Assembly (NCBI RefSeq): GCF_000801105.2
Contig: NC_079514.1
Location: 19,446,293 to 19,510,292, forward strand
Length of the DNA stretch: 64,000 nucleotides
Direction: 5' to 3'
DNA from: Raphanus sativus
Lineage: Eukaryota; Streptophyta; Magnoliopsida; Brassicales; Brassicaceae
Shown here piece by piece: positions 42,884-54,142 of the stretch; the stretch's first letter is position 1; the number at the start of each line of letters is the position of its first letter. The position numbers were made by a program, and so were the translations under genes. The notes beneath the pieces were generated by a model. That model ran no database searches. It worked only from the letters and a program-made list of their open reading frames with translations, and was not told where the DNA came from.

Positions 42884-44885
42884 GTTTGCAAATCGTTATA
42901 TGTTGCAGAGAGAATGGTCATGGAGAAACACATCATTGAAGGCTGCATGGTTAGTGATCTTGCTTTAAAATATCATCAAATATCCTTCATTGATTTGTCT
43001 TATTAATAGATTGCTCTAAACATCCCAATCTTTATGTAATTGTAGTTCGCTTTACTATCAATAGAGTGTTGAGCTGAAACTTTTATCTAAGACTTTGATT
43101 TTTTTATTTATTTAGAGTGCTGGCGAACACTTTCAGCCTCTTTTATGAGTTGTATGTGGCTTTTAAATAGGGCCAACTACTTTTCCTTCCGTAAAGACAC
43201 ATGAAGTTGATTTTCCTGTGTAAAGTTCAGATTGTCAGGGTCCCTCAACAAAATGGATGGTCATTCCTTTCTTGATGCAACATGAAGCTGCACAGATCCA
43301 GACATCCCTCTGGTGCAACAGATGTGTTTTTCCACACAGGTGTGAACAGGTACAAAGTGATCCTCACCCCAATCTAAAGGAACAACCTAATTTAAATACA
43401 TGTTCAGAGCTAACATACTCCTTCTGTGTTCCGTGTTGAACTGACTGTTGACGACGGCAACGATGAATGTTTGGCCAAGTTAATGGGAGAATAGGTAGTC
43501 AATAGGTCTATCCTGGCTGAGTTATCGTTCATAATATTTCTAGAGCTTATACAAAAACAATTTGGTGCATGTGTGAATGTCGGACACCAGTGCATGTGGG
43601 ATAATTGAAACAAAAACATTATCATATTTTGGATGTAAAGATCTCTTTTTTAGATTCAGTTATATACAATATTTCATTTATCCTTTTCTTTCAATTATTC
43701 AACGTAGATTTCATAGTAACTGGATCATGTGATCTGTATTGGATTTGCCTATTAGGTTTTTTTTGTTCAAGACGTATGGATGGAACCTTTTCGAATTAAA
43801 ATAGTCTATAAGTCAGAGCAAATACCATATAATGTGAGAATGAAAGGCATACTCTTCGATGTGCTTTTAGGATATATTTAAGATTTTTTGAGCTAATATT
43901 AAATAACATATGAAAACTGCAGGAAACCGCAAGCATAGTAACTGACAGAAGACTTATGATATGTTCGTATTAAAAATTCAAGACAATGGTTTATTCCGGT
44001 TAGTAAAGCCCATGGAATCACAAGAACTGAGAAACATAACAAATAGTTGTGACTCACAACGGAACGGAGGTGGAAGCAGGAATAAGAAATATGGAAGATG
44101 GTATTGAGTAATGTTTTCGCAGCAGGGCAGAGATGTTTTGTTATTGATTTTTTGATTATGAGATTGCGTAGGAGAGAAAAGGAAGAGTGAAACTAACTCA
44201 TCATCGTCATCACAAGGTATGCCGCTTAGGGATGGCCGTGAGATTAAAAAGTAAGCATAAGCTCCTCTTGATTCATTCACTAAAAAATCATGCCTTGCGT
44301 ATCTAACAATGTTTACTTTTTGTAAAAGTTGTGGAGAAACCGTCGACAGAACCCATTAAGACAGTTCCCATCCAACAGCTTCCTACGATGATAAATGTTA
44401 TCATTAGCTCTACCAACAAGCATAACAGACATGTTTTTCTGAGTTTGAGAATTGAGATTTTGTCTAAAAGGCTCCTTGTATTTGTTTTTCTATTTTGTGT
44501 ACTGAGATTTATGTACCATCTTGAGATTTCCGTCTGTTCTTGAGACTTGTTGAGTTCTTTAAAATTTAATTGATTTCAGTTAGTTACTTTAAATCTCCTC
44601 CTACTAAACCATGTGTAGTGTGTAGTTCTTGCTGTCATGGCATAGAAGTCTCAGGAAAACAGTTAATTCATAGATTTAACTTTTAAATTTTTACAAATCT
44701 TGTTTTAACTATCTAAGATTGGCCAATTCTTAATTTTGATAACCATGAGGCCAATCAAACAGTGTATGTTTTTCCAGGAAGGTTTTAGCCACATGTACAA
44801 GTTTTATGTTTAAAATACAATCCAGGCTTTGTACAGTTAGAGACTAGCTAGGCTTCCAACAGAGTTTAAAATCTCTTAATTATAG

Positions 44886-45112
44886 TACTCCATCGGTTCC
44901 ATATTACTTGATGTTTTGCTACAATGCACAAATATTAAAAAAATTTTTTTTTATTAAATTACAATTTAAAAAACTAATTTATTTAATTATAAATAAAAAT
45001 AAAAATAATTCAATTGGTTACACAGTTTTTGATAAAATTAAAGTTACATAGATTTGTGCAAACATCATCTATTATAAAACACCAAAATTCCTCTAGAACA
45101 CTAAGTATATTG
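44886..45112. mobile_element. Probable Stowaway-like MITE, diverged
   Basis: Left end TACTCCATCGGTTCCATATT and ACTTGATGTTTTGC mirror GCAAACATCATCTATTATAA and the right end, with TA-type borders. Inverted repeats are imperfect. Confidence 0.45.
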
Positions 45113-45485
45113 GTACATCTTTTCTCTTGGTTAATCCTGTTTTAAACTTTGTAATATTTCCACTTTTCAAGTTTTTTTTAACACCATTTCAGCAATGTAC
45201 GACGTCGGAGAAAAAAAATTTCTACGTTTTAAAAATTAAAAATTGGTTAACGTAATATTTACAATCGTTGTTAAAAATTTGAAAACATATTTTTTACATG
45301 ACACACAATAGCACCGCTAAAGATGCGGTATTTAGATAGAATTTTTCTTCAGTTTTATTTCCAGTTAAAAGAATTTTTAGACATTACACAAGTACACTAA
45401 TAAGCATTTAAAAATCTCTTCACTCTTCTTCTACACTCCACCTCCATCAACATTTTCAACTACAACAATCCAATTTCTAAAATTC

Positions 45486-45511
45486 CCGTGCTTACGCGGG
45501 GTTTCGCCCCT
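45486..45511 (+). mobile_element. Possible Helitron 3' end
   Basis: CCCGTGCTTACGCGGG can form a hairpin and is followed by GTTTCGCCCCTAG, as at Helitron 3' ends. The next base is C rather than T and no 5' end was found, so only a tail is proposed. Confidence 0.35.
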
Positions 45512-46606
45512 AGCGATTTTAATGGGTTACCTTATAATATGTTTAATAATCGTTGTGAGACATATTTAGGAACAACTAATATTTCCTTCACCTGTAATTC
45601 AAAAAAATACAAGATATGCATATACTAATATCCTTCTAATAAATGTCTTATATTGGTGTGTGTATATAAATATATATATAAGGACCACATTAGTCAGCTT
45701 TTATCTTCATATCTAAATTCTCTTACAACTTCGAAACCTAAGAAAGTTATTAGGAAGAATTACGGCTGCAATCAGTTATTCATCTGATTTAATTATTCAA
45801 GTCAATATGGAAAATTAAGGTGAAAACCATACGTTTATGGAAATAGTATTTTGCTGCTGGTGGTATAACGATTGAGATGATTTTAATAGATTCTAATGTG
45901 AGTATTATTCTTCATTTTATTGCTTCTGGTGTTAGCTGACAATTAGTTTCTTTTATTAATGAAATTTTGACCATATATTATTCATTTGTATGATTTTAAA
46001 ATAGGTATCTCTGTCAAAAAGGATCTGGTGAATCAGATTAACTAGACAATTTATACCTCAAATTATGGCATATGGATAATGTACTAGTTTTTTTGTTCTA
46101 TATTTACAATTTGCGGGTTGTCAGAGATACGTGTTGATAGGCGTGTAAAGCTAACCCAACAAGTAGTCATTCGTTAGTTTTCACGAGTTCTAATCTAAAT
46201 AATGTAAATCTCTCTTAATGGGTCTCTGTTTTGTAAGCCCATACTACATTTTTATAAAATACCCATTGGACTTTTAATACAAAGGTTGTCTGCAAAAAAG
46301 GAGCACAATCTATATTTAGGTAATAATACATCAACAAAGAAACATACACGGTTACACCACAACTTTGCACTAATCTACAAAATATCTTTGTATATAGACG
46401 GTTACATTTTTTTTAGTATATTTCCATATCATGGATAGATGCAATATGTATCTTTTCTACATCTTACACGTATCTTTTTCGTAGGGTTTTCTATTTTTTC
46501 TCTATGTATTTGTGTGTTTCACATCGTGCTTCCATCTCAAAACTAAGTCAAACCTAAAAGAAAATCGTTAGACCATCACACCATTCCTTTGTCTCTTCTC
46601 TCTTCA

Positions 46607-48559
46607 ATGGCTTCTTCGACTACAGCCCTTCTAGGTCCACCTTCCGCCGCCTCCGTCCTCGAGACACCGATCATGAAACCAGTTACCACCACCACTTCGC
46701 TGGAAACCCCTGTTTCAAACGACCAAAATCTGATCTCCAAGACGGCCGCACTTGCCCTCGAAGAACGCCCACCGATGGGTCTGACAGAAAACTTGTCACC
46801 CACGTTTCTCTCCTCGGGCAACCCATGCCTAGATTTCTTCTTCCACATCGTGCCCAACACGCCTCCCAACGATCTGATCCAACGTCTGGCGGTTTCTTGG
46901 TCCCACGACCCGTTGACCACGTTGAAACTCGTCTGCCATCTCCGAGGAGTTCGAGGCACTGGCAAGTCTGACAAAGAAGGGTTTTACACGGCAGCGTTGT
47001 GGCTTTACGAGAATCACCCCAAAACCCTAGCTTTGAATCTCCCGTCTCTAGTCGATTTCGGCTACTTCAAAGATTTGCCTGAGATTCTGTATCGGATCCT
47101 TGAAGTTCACCAGGAGGTGCAGATGAGAGGAGCAAAACGGGTGTGGAGGAAGAGGAACCAGAGTCAGTTCAAGCGCACCAGAGACACTCGCTCCAAGGAT
47201 TTAAAAGATCGGATTCTTGAGGAGCTCGGTGGTCATGTAGATAAAACAAAGGCTAGAGATCTAAGGAAACAGAGAGAGTTGGAGAAGGCCAAGAAAGCTT
47301 TGGAGAGGTATAACTCTGACGCTAACTACAGATTACTGTTTGATAATATCGCGGATTTGTTTGCCGGTTTGTTGAAAACCGATTTGGTGTGTTTGAATTC
47401 CAATGATCTGTATAAGATTAGTTTAGCGGCTAAGTGGTGCCCTTCTGTTGACTCTTCGTACGATAAGACTTCATTGATATGCGAGGCGATTGCTAGGAGG
47501 ATGTTCTCTAGAGACGAGTACGAAGGGGTAGAAGAGACGCATTACGCCTATAGGATCAGAGATAGGCTGAGGAAACAAGTCCTTGTGCCGTTGCGTAAAG
47601 CGCTTGCATTGCCTGAGGTTTCAATGAGTGCAAGGGAGTGGAACCATTTGAAGTACAATAGAGTTGCTTCTGTTGCTATGACGAACTACAAGACGCTCTT
47701 CGAGAAGCATGATGGCGAGAGGTTTAGGGAGTTTCTGGAGGATGTCAAGTCCGGGAAGCAGAAGATGGCTGCTGGCGCGTTGCTTCCTCACCAGATAATC
47801 AGTCAGCTGGGGGATGATGAAGTTGGCTCCGAAGTTGCGGAGCTTCAGTGGGCGAGAATGGTGGAAGATGTTGCCAAGAAAGGGAAGATGAAGAACTCGT
47901 TGGCGGTTTGCGATGTCTCTGGGAGCATGGCGGGTGTACCTATGGAGGTTTGTATTGCGCTTGGGTTGTTGGTTTCGGAGCTTAATGAAGAGCCGTGGAA
48001 AGGGAAAGTTATCACCTTTAGCGAGAACCCGCAGCTTCATCTAGTCACGGGCTCGAGCCTGAGAGAAAAGACCGAGTTTGTGAGACAAATGGATTGGGGA
48101 ATGAACACGGATTTCCAGAAGGTTTTTGATCGGATTCTAGAGGTTGCAGTTGAGAATAACTTAACCAGTGACCAGATGATTAAGCGGTTGTTTGTGTTCA
48201 GCGACATGGAGTTTGATAGTGCAGTGGGATCCAGCAATTTCAACCAATATGATAGTGCAACATATAACAGTGATATGGACAGTGATTCGGAGGAACATTG
48301 GGAGACGGATTATGAGGTGGTTGAGAGGAAGTATAAGGAGAATGGTTTTGAGAATGTTCCAGAAATTATATTTTGGAACTTGAGAGACTCGTCGGCTACA
48401 CCGGTAGCAGCCAAGCAGAAAGGAGTAGCTTTGGTAAGCGGGTTTTCAAAGAATCTACTGAAACTGTTTCTTGAGGAAGGTGGGATTGTGAATCCTGAAG
48501 ATGTCATGTGGTTAGCCATTAAAGGTGAGGAGTACCAGAAGCTTGCTGTTTATGATTGA
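46607..48559 (+). CDS. DUF2828 family protein with VWA-like domain
   Basis: Intronless, 650 residues, close to the length of Arabidopsis At5g43400-type proteins. The start is the first ATG (MASSTTALLGPPSAAS); the upstream in-frame TTG codon is not a start. The N-terminal half has the family signature (PCLDFFFHIVPNTPP, LRGVRGTGKSDKEGFYTAAL, FGYFKDLPEILYRILE). From about residue 430 is a von Willebrand factor A-like fold with a MIDAS motif DVSGSM (CDVSGSMAGVPMEVCIALGL) and later VFSDMEFD; the layout resembles TROVE/Ro60-type proteins. Its biochemical role in plants is not established. An acidic Asp/Ser-rich insertion (SDMDSDSEEHW) lies near residue 560. Its partners in Arabidopsis synteny, ATL16 and TOPP6 homologues, are both present here. 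Confidence 0.9.
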   Translation: MASSTTALLGPPSAASVLETPIMKPVTTTTSLETPVSNDQNLISKTAALALEERPPMGLTENLSPTFLSSGNPCLDFFFHIVPNTPPNDLIQRLAVSWSHDPLTTLKLVCHLRGVRGTGKSDKEGFYTAALWLYENHPKTLALNLPSLVDFGYFKDLPEILYRILEVHQEVQMRGAKRVWRKRNQSQFKRTRDTRSKDLKDRILEELGGHVDKTKARDLRKQRELEKAKKALERYNSDANYRLLFDNIADLFAGLLKTDLVCLNSNDLYKISLAAKWCPSVDSSYDKTSLICEAIARRMFSRDEYEGVEETHYAYRIRDRLRKQVLVPLRKALALPEVSMSAREWNHLKYNRVASVAMTNYKTLFEKHDGERFREFLEDVKSGKQKMAAGALLPHQIISQLGDDEVGSEVAELQWARMVEDVAKKGKMKNSLAVCDVSGSMAGVPMEVCIALGLLVSELNEEPWKGKVITFSENPQLHLVTGSSLREKTEFVRQMDWGMNTDFQKVFDRILEVAVENNLTSDQMIKRLFVFSDMEFDSAVGSSNFNQYDSATYNSDMDSDSEEHWETDYEVVERKYKENGFENVPEIIFWNLRDSSATPVAAKQKGVALVSGFSKNLLKLFLEEGGIVNPEDVMWLAIKGEEYQKLAVYD

Positions 48560-49447
48560 GAAACTTCACCTTTGGTACAATTGTACTTGTCTGTTTCTTT
48601 GAGTTTACTTTTCGAAAGCTTGTTTTCCATTTTGTGGTTGATCTTGTTTGAGTTAAAAAGATGATTCTTGTTTGACAAAAATAATGAATCTTGTTTATTT
48701 ATTGTTTGAAGTACCTAATTCTAATAGGTATAGAAATAAGAAAATGAAATGATCTAGAAGTGGGAAAAAAAAAGTTGGAAGAGGAGTCATCACTCTTCGC
48801 TTCCTCCTAACTTTGGAATCTTTGCTCTCTCTCTTTTGGTGGTAATGGAAGCGAAAAGGCAAACTAATATTCTCCAATCTCTCTCTTTCTCTATCTCGTT
48901 ATTCCTGTGGTGTCCTCTCACATCCGGTAGTTTCATAACGAATATGTTCTTGTAGATGGCCAAGTTGCTTCATATATGATGCGAACTAATCAACAAAAAA
49001 AGCGTAGAAGAATTGCCTTGAATCCAAAACATGGACACTGTGAAGAAGAGGCTATCGTTTTTAAGGATCTTGATAAAGGACGTAGCGGATTGGACTCAAG
49101 CCCCGAAAGCTCAACAAACACACACCAAAAATGTGTTTGCTATAAACTAGCTTTACATTTTAGTTATTACATGATGTAGTTGAGTTTAGAACAATGTGGG
49201 CAGGTTTACACATGCGCTTTTGCTAAAAGGGAAGAAGAATATATTCTTTTAACGCGGCTTTATAAAGCCCTTCTTCAAGTCACCGTTCGTTTATTCAAAG
49301 ATCAAGCATAAAAAGAACATCAAATCTCCAAACTTTTTTATTTGTTTTCTATTATATTCAATAGCTTACTTTTACTATAAATCTTATAGGTTTCTCGTCA
49401 TTGTTGTTTCATCTCATTGTTGGTCTGTTTATCAAGGTTTATTATCA
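48560..49447. other. Spacer between DUF2828 and PP1 genes
   Basis: Contains the 3' UTR of the DUF2828 gene and the PP1 promoter. A 67-codon frame at 48976-49179 (starting MMRTNQQKKRRRIALNPKHG) has an ATG and basic N-terminus, but no signal peptide or family match was recognised; it may be a small peptide or chance. A TTTATAAAG box lies at about 49258-49266, 180 bp before the PP1 start. Confidence 0.4.
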
Positions 49448-50543
49448 ATGGAAGCTGGTGCTTTAAACTCAGTGATCAATAGATTGCTTGAAGCTAGAGA
49501 AAAACCAGGAAAGATTGTTCAGTTGTCTGAAACTGAGATCAAACAGCTCTGTTTCGTCTCTAGAGATATCTTCTTGAGACAACCAAATCTCTTGGAACTC
49601 GAAGCTCCTGTTAAGATATGCGGTACTCTTCTTTCTCTCCTTCCTTCTCTCTCTTCTTCTTAGATTGTACTCTCATGAAATCTTTTGCTTATAAAACAGG
49701 GGACATTCATGGACAATACCCGGATCTCTTGAGACTATTCGAACACGGGGGATACCCTCCTCGCTCAAACTACTTGTTTCTTGGAGATTACGTGGACCGT
49801 GGCAAGCAAAGCCTTGAAACGATTTGTCTCTTGCTCGCTTACAAGATCAAGTTCCCTGAAAACTTCTTCCTTCTTAGAGGAAACCACGAGAGTGCCTCGA
49901 TCAATCGTATCTACGGCTTCTACGACGAGTGTAAACGCCGTTTCAGTGTCAAGATTTGGAGAATCTTCACCGATTGCTTCAACTGTCTCCCCGTGGCTGC
50001 ACTCATCGATGACAGGATTCTCTGTATGCACGGTGGGCTCTCCCCGGAGCTGCGCAGCCTGAGACAGATTAGGGACATTCGCCGTCCAACTGATATTCCT
50101 GATCGTGGTTTACTATGTGATCTCTTGTGGTCTGACCCTGATAAAAACGTTAGAGGATGGGGTTCTAACGACCGTGGAGTTTCCTACACTTTTGGATCGG
50201 ATACAGTTTCTGAGTTTCTCAAAAGACTCGATCTTGACCTAATCTGTAGGGCTCATCAGGTTTGTTGCTATAGTTCTTGCGTCCAAAGCAACCCGTTTTG
50301 TATGAGTTTACTTTTGATGCAAGTAAATGTTATGTCTCTCAGGTTGTTGAAGATGGGTTTGAGTTCTTTGCTAATAAGCAGCTCGTGACGATATTCTCAG
50401 CGCCGAATTACTGTGGAGAGTTCGACAATGCAGGTGCGATGATGAGTGTAGACGAGGATTTGATTTGCTCTTTTCAGATCTTAAAACCTAATGAGAAGAA
50501 ATCAAAATTCAGCTTCGGAAGCAGAGGTGGTGTTAAAAACTAG
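49448..50543 (+). CDS. TOPP6: Serine/threonine protein phosphatase PP1 catalytic subunit, TOPP6-like
   Basis: Three exons with correct phases, 49448-49622, 49700-50259 and 50343-50543, give 311 residues, normal for PP1. All core PPP motifs are present: GDIHGQ at about residue 59, GDYVDRG at 87 and RGNHE at 118, which bind the two metals; then [28 protein letters not shown] and [17 protein letters not shown]. These mark a type-1 phosphatase that dephosphorylates Ser/Thr sites under control of regulatory subunits in cytosol and nucleus. The C-terminal tail is short ([13 protein letters not shown]). The symbol rests on synteny with ATL16 and DUF2828; the paralogue cannot be proven without alignment. 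A long AT microsatellite lies just after the stop. Confidence 0.9.
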
Positions 50544-50562
50544 CTTCCCTTATCCTAAAGTC

Positions 50563-50598
<36 letters not shown>

Positions 50599-51878
50599 CA
50601 CATAATCTTTTCAACTTGTGAAGAACTAAAGGATTCGATTAAATGGTTTTGTTCTTGAAATATAATATATCATATATATATGCCAATTTCATAAATGCAT
50701 TTTTTCAGTTAAACTATTACTATAGTCTATGTGTATTAATATTCTATTATATGTTAATTGAGAAATCTCATAAATAATTTTTTGCTTACATATCGACAAT
50801 AGGTGAATTCTTACAAAATTGTTATAATTTGATTGGTCGACGATTTTTAATTTTTATTTATTTTAATTAAATCCAGAAAGATAATTATAAAATTAATTAA
50901 TATCACTTACTAAATAATTTACATAATATTACAAATAATGATTTATATATATGTTTTGAATGATTTAATAATATTTAAGCTTTGAATCTGCTTTTGTACT
51001 GCTTTGAAACTAGTCTAAATACAAAATTAAAATGGGTCAACTATGTTATTAACCAAAAACCCTTAACTTTAATGCTGATTTCACCGAATAATCCAAGTAT
51101 TAGTCAAACCTGGCACTCTGTGTTAACTTTATTCGACCAAGTCAATGTGATATTGAGTTTATTTTTCATTAATAATATGAAATAAAATGGGGTTTTTTTT
51201 GCTACTTAAGTTAAAGTTGTGTCCCTTCTACTTTTCACTTTCATAATATATTATATTCTGTTTTGAATAATTTTTTAAGTCTAGATTTAATTATATTTTG
51301 TCTTATGAGTTCTATAGAAAAAGGTGAAAAGCAACATTGTTAGATATGTGTATTTGAATTTCTCATTATATATGGTTTATAGTCATACGTTTAGCGATAC
51401 CATCGTGTTAGAGAGCAAGCTCGAAATCTCTAATCATTTGATCGAAATATGTTTTTAATTCCAGTCGATCCTGAGTTCGCAGAGTTCGAAACAATACCAC
51501 TAGTGGAGACTTGATGGTTCTGAAAGCGTACAAGTTCACATACACAGTTGTTGATTCCATAACAATGAGCATAAGTGCGTTTTGGCAATCATACCTACAT
51601 AATTCGACACCATGTCATGGTGAGAGAGCAAGGCGTTTTTGAATTTCGTACTTTTAGAAGCTTTTTGAGATGTTTATCACTTTGCATGTTTGTTTTTCGC
51701 TGTAAATTTGGTTTATAATTGTATTAAATTTGAATAAAACATGTTCTCTTTTCCACAAACATACGTTGCAACTTCCATCGGCTAGATCGGTCCAAGAGAT
51801 CTACGACTCCCTATTGATTCTACAGTCTCAGATGTAACTAATGGTGGATCGTGGCAACTTCCATCGGCTACATCATAT
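50544..51878. other. Downstream AT-rich spacer
   Basis: Begins with the PP1 3' UTR and an (AT)n microsatellite (50567-50596). No further gene is recognised; 51400-51650 has more balanced composition but no long frame. Confidence 0.45.
50567..50596. repeat. (AT)n microsatellite in the PP1 3' region
   Basis: About fifteen TA units directly downstream of the stop codon. Confidence 0.9.
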
Positions 51879-52470
51879 TGTGACGGACCAGACGAACTCC
51901 TGGGCCAGACGGGACCAGACGAATTCCTGGGTCAGATGTTCTACTAGAGCTAAACCGGATGCCCGTGCTGGAGGCTAGACGCTCAACTAGAGCCAAACGT
52001 CTGCCACCAGATGTCCAATCCTTCGCTTAGTATAATATTGTCCGCTTTGGGCTCAACTGTCAAAGCTCTTCATGGATTTGTTTTTGGGTCGTTACTCCCA
52101 AAACGCCTCATACTAAGTGGAATTGGACCAGCTATATATATATTAGACTTTATATTGTCTAATATCCGATGTGTGACTTGGATTGCCTTTTTATTTATTC
52201 TGACAAATCCTCTCCTCAAACCAAGGACCACGAAACCTTGGCTCTGATAGCAATCTGTTGTGACAGACCAGACGCACTCCTGGGCCAGATGCTCAACTAG
52301 AGCCAGACCGGATGCCCGTGCTGGAGGCTAGACGCTCAACTAGTGCCAAACATCCGTCACCAGATATCCAATCCCTCGCTTAGTATGATATTGTCCGCTT
52401 TGGGCCCAACTGGCAAAGCCCCTCACAGATTTGTTCTTGGGTCGTTACTCCCAAAAGGCCTCATCCAGTG
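51879..52470. repeat. LTR-like block in two tandem copies, period about 380 bp
   Basis: The unit beginning TGTGACGGACCAGACGAACT recurs at 52259 (TGTGACAGACCAGACGCACT). Both share GGATGCCCGTGCTGGAGGCT and CGCTTAGTATRATATTGTCC followed by CGCTTTGGGC, the latter a phrase common in plant LTR ends. Copy 2 stops after CCCAAAAGGCCTCAT, so it is partial. This resembles tandem solo-LTR fragments; no flanking duplication was found. Confidence 0.6.
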
Positions 52471-52475
52471 TCGTC

Positions 52476-52585
52476 GGCTCCATTGGTCTAGTGTCGTCGG
52501 CTCCATTTGTTCCCATGTCAGCAAAGGCAACATGGGAACAAATTCGTGAGACAGCTGATCCAGTGTCGTCGGCTCCATTGGTCTA
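52476..52585. repeat. Short CCAGTGTCGTCGGCTCCATT repeats
   Basis: Three near-identical copies of GTGTCGTCGGCTCCATT (about 52467, 52491 and 52563) surround an inverted pair TTTGTTCCCATGT and ACATGGGAACAAA, giving a small stem-loop between the LTR-like block and the LINE remnant. Confidence 0.7.
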
Positions 52586-53080
52586 GTTCAAGGAGGAGAT
52601 TCCGCAATGCTCCTTCATCACCTGGCTATCTATGCTTCAACGACTACCGACCAGAGATCGTTTGGCTTTTTGGGGTCTGAACATACCAACAATCTGCGTG
52701 TTGTGTAACACTACCCAAGAGTCTCATCATCACCTATTCTTTCAATGCCAATATACTTCCTCTGTTTGGGCATCTTTTTGTGTTGGAAGGTTTCTTTCTG
52801 CTCCCCCGGTATCGGTGCTTGCGTGTACATGCGTGCTGCGTCAACAACCATTCACCCCTGTTCCTAGAGCTGTTCCTATCCTCAAGCTCTTACTGCAGGT
52901 TGTCACCTATTGATTGTGGAGAGAAAGGAATGCTCACATATTCACCACCGTCTCAACCCCTGCCCCAGCGTTGGCTTCCAAGATAGATCGCATGGTTAGG
53001 GACAGGCTGCTCTCTATTCCATCTCCAACACCTTCCCACGTCTCTCTCCTGCAGCTCTTCTTGTATTTCCTTTGTAATGA
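52586..53080 (+). pseudogene. LINE ORF2 C-terminal remnant (zf-RVT)
   Basis: The frame at 52632-52913 contains LQRLPTRDRLAFWGL and CVLCNTTQESHHHLFFQC, the zinc-binding segment near the end of plant LINE ORF2. After an in-frame stop the matching tail continues (WRERNAHIFTT, then SKIDRMVRDRLLSI) in another register, and the end TTTGTAATGAACCCT resembles a LINE 3' end. Only the last part of the element survives. Confidence 0.75.
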
Positions 53081-53321
53081 ACCCTAACATCCTCTTTTCT
53101 TCTCTTTGTTTTGTTCTAATAAGTCGTCTTCCACATCTTGTATTTGAAAAAACAGAATCGTCAAGGTGTTTTTTGCAAAATAAAATCGCAAAATGTTGAG
53201 CTTAACTTGGTCTAAAAAGAATCTTATTGGGCCGGAGGCCCTCCACCAAGACAAAGACCAAAACCAAGCCCAAGCCCACGCCCATGCCAAGCCGGCCGGA
53301 CTACGGCGGCGCGCGCATGGG

Positions 53322-53527
53322 AAGTCCTCTCTTTCCCTGAGTTGTTTACACCCCTCATAACACAAAGACATATATATACCACTCATTTTCACTCTTCATG
53401 AGCGATGTGGGATGTTTTCCATTCCTCCTCATTAAAGCCAATAGGCTTTTCCTTGTAGCCATGATGCCCATTTCGTTTTCATATTCAGTGATTAAAAGCC
53501 CATTGACCTTGAATAATTGATCCAACA
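53322..53527 (-). repeat. Start of the Copia 3' LTR
   Basis: The recognisable U3 part, homologous to 59141-59349 (CCCATTGACCTTGAATAATT and CACTCATTTTCACTCTTCAT shared). The rest of this LTR toward 53090 does not match the 5' LTR. Confidence 0.8.
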
Positions 53528-54142
53528 ATCTCCCACATGAATAGAAACGATTCTAAACATATGCAGACTAAATGCAGACTTGGTAGACTCTAAAATAATT
53601 ATATACTTTATTGACTAGACTTATACTAATTACTAGACAGACAGACTTATCGAGAGTGTTTGCGAAAAATTCACTATGTTTGAGTTGGTGACATTTTTAA
53701 GCTTTGAACCACTCATACTTAATATCTATCGGGTTTACTTTACCAGAAGGTGAACATGATGTCTTGAACCAACAACCATAACACAGATTTATTTTCTTGG
53801 AGAACTTAGTTCTCTATTGTGTTCATTGTGGCCATGAACTATTCCTGGTTTTCATGAGTGAACCTAGAGAATATAGCCTTACATTCATTCTCCTATAAAC
53901 GGCTTCATTTCACACTCATTAGGTGATTGACCATGAAAAATATTGAATAATACTCCGCTTTAGAAGTTATAGAATCATTAAAAGTCTATGCTTATCCTTC
54001 TCTCATTCATTAGGACTTATCATCTTTGGCAGCTGGGATGAGACTATTATGTCTCAAAGTGCTTTGGTTAGATTTTGCTTGATTTTGTTTTTCCTTTGAA
54101 CCTACGTCTTGGGATCTCCAGTCATGATAGGTAGGGTTGCTA

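Larger units (their letters stand above)
36642..42960 (+). pseudogene. hnRNP-type RRM protein pseudogene, split by a gypsy insertion
   Basis: The first part (from ATG 36642) encodes MESVSDLISWDTYKELLGGY then FGKYE, close to the start of plant hnRNP/RNP1 proteins (ISWDT...YFGKYG) but missing the RNP2 residues. The RNP1 motif follows at 37400-37440 as SGRALGFGFIVF, then the gypsy element 37442-42883 with duplication GTTTG. After it, the expected continuation appears at about 42903-42950 (ERMVMEKHIIEGCMV), one register away from the frame entering from the left. Intact members bind RNA through two RRMs. Loss of RNP2, the frameshift and the 5.4-kb insertion make this non-functional. Family placement is from recall. 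Confidence 0.7.
42961..46606. other. Long intergenic region
   Basis: No gene is supported; open frames near 43978-44543 are short and lack domains. It contains a Stowaway-like MITE (44886-45112) and a possible Helitron tail near 45486-45511, listed separately. Near 45664-45682 is a short TATA repeat. The last 100 bp before 46607 are CT-rich, like a 5' UTR. Confidence 0.45.

Noticed and set aside
46576..46974. Minus-strand frame over the start of the DUF2828 gene
   Set aside because: Shadow of the real gene; no homology or independent signals.
47621..48040. Minus-strand 139-codon frame
   Set aside because: Shadow of the DUF2828 coding sequence.
48976..49179. Small secreted-peptide gene
   Set aside because: Has an ATG and a basic N-terminus but no signal peptide or known peptide motif; insufficient to call.
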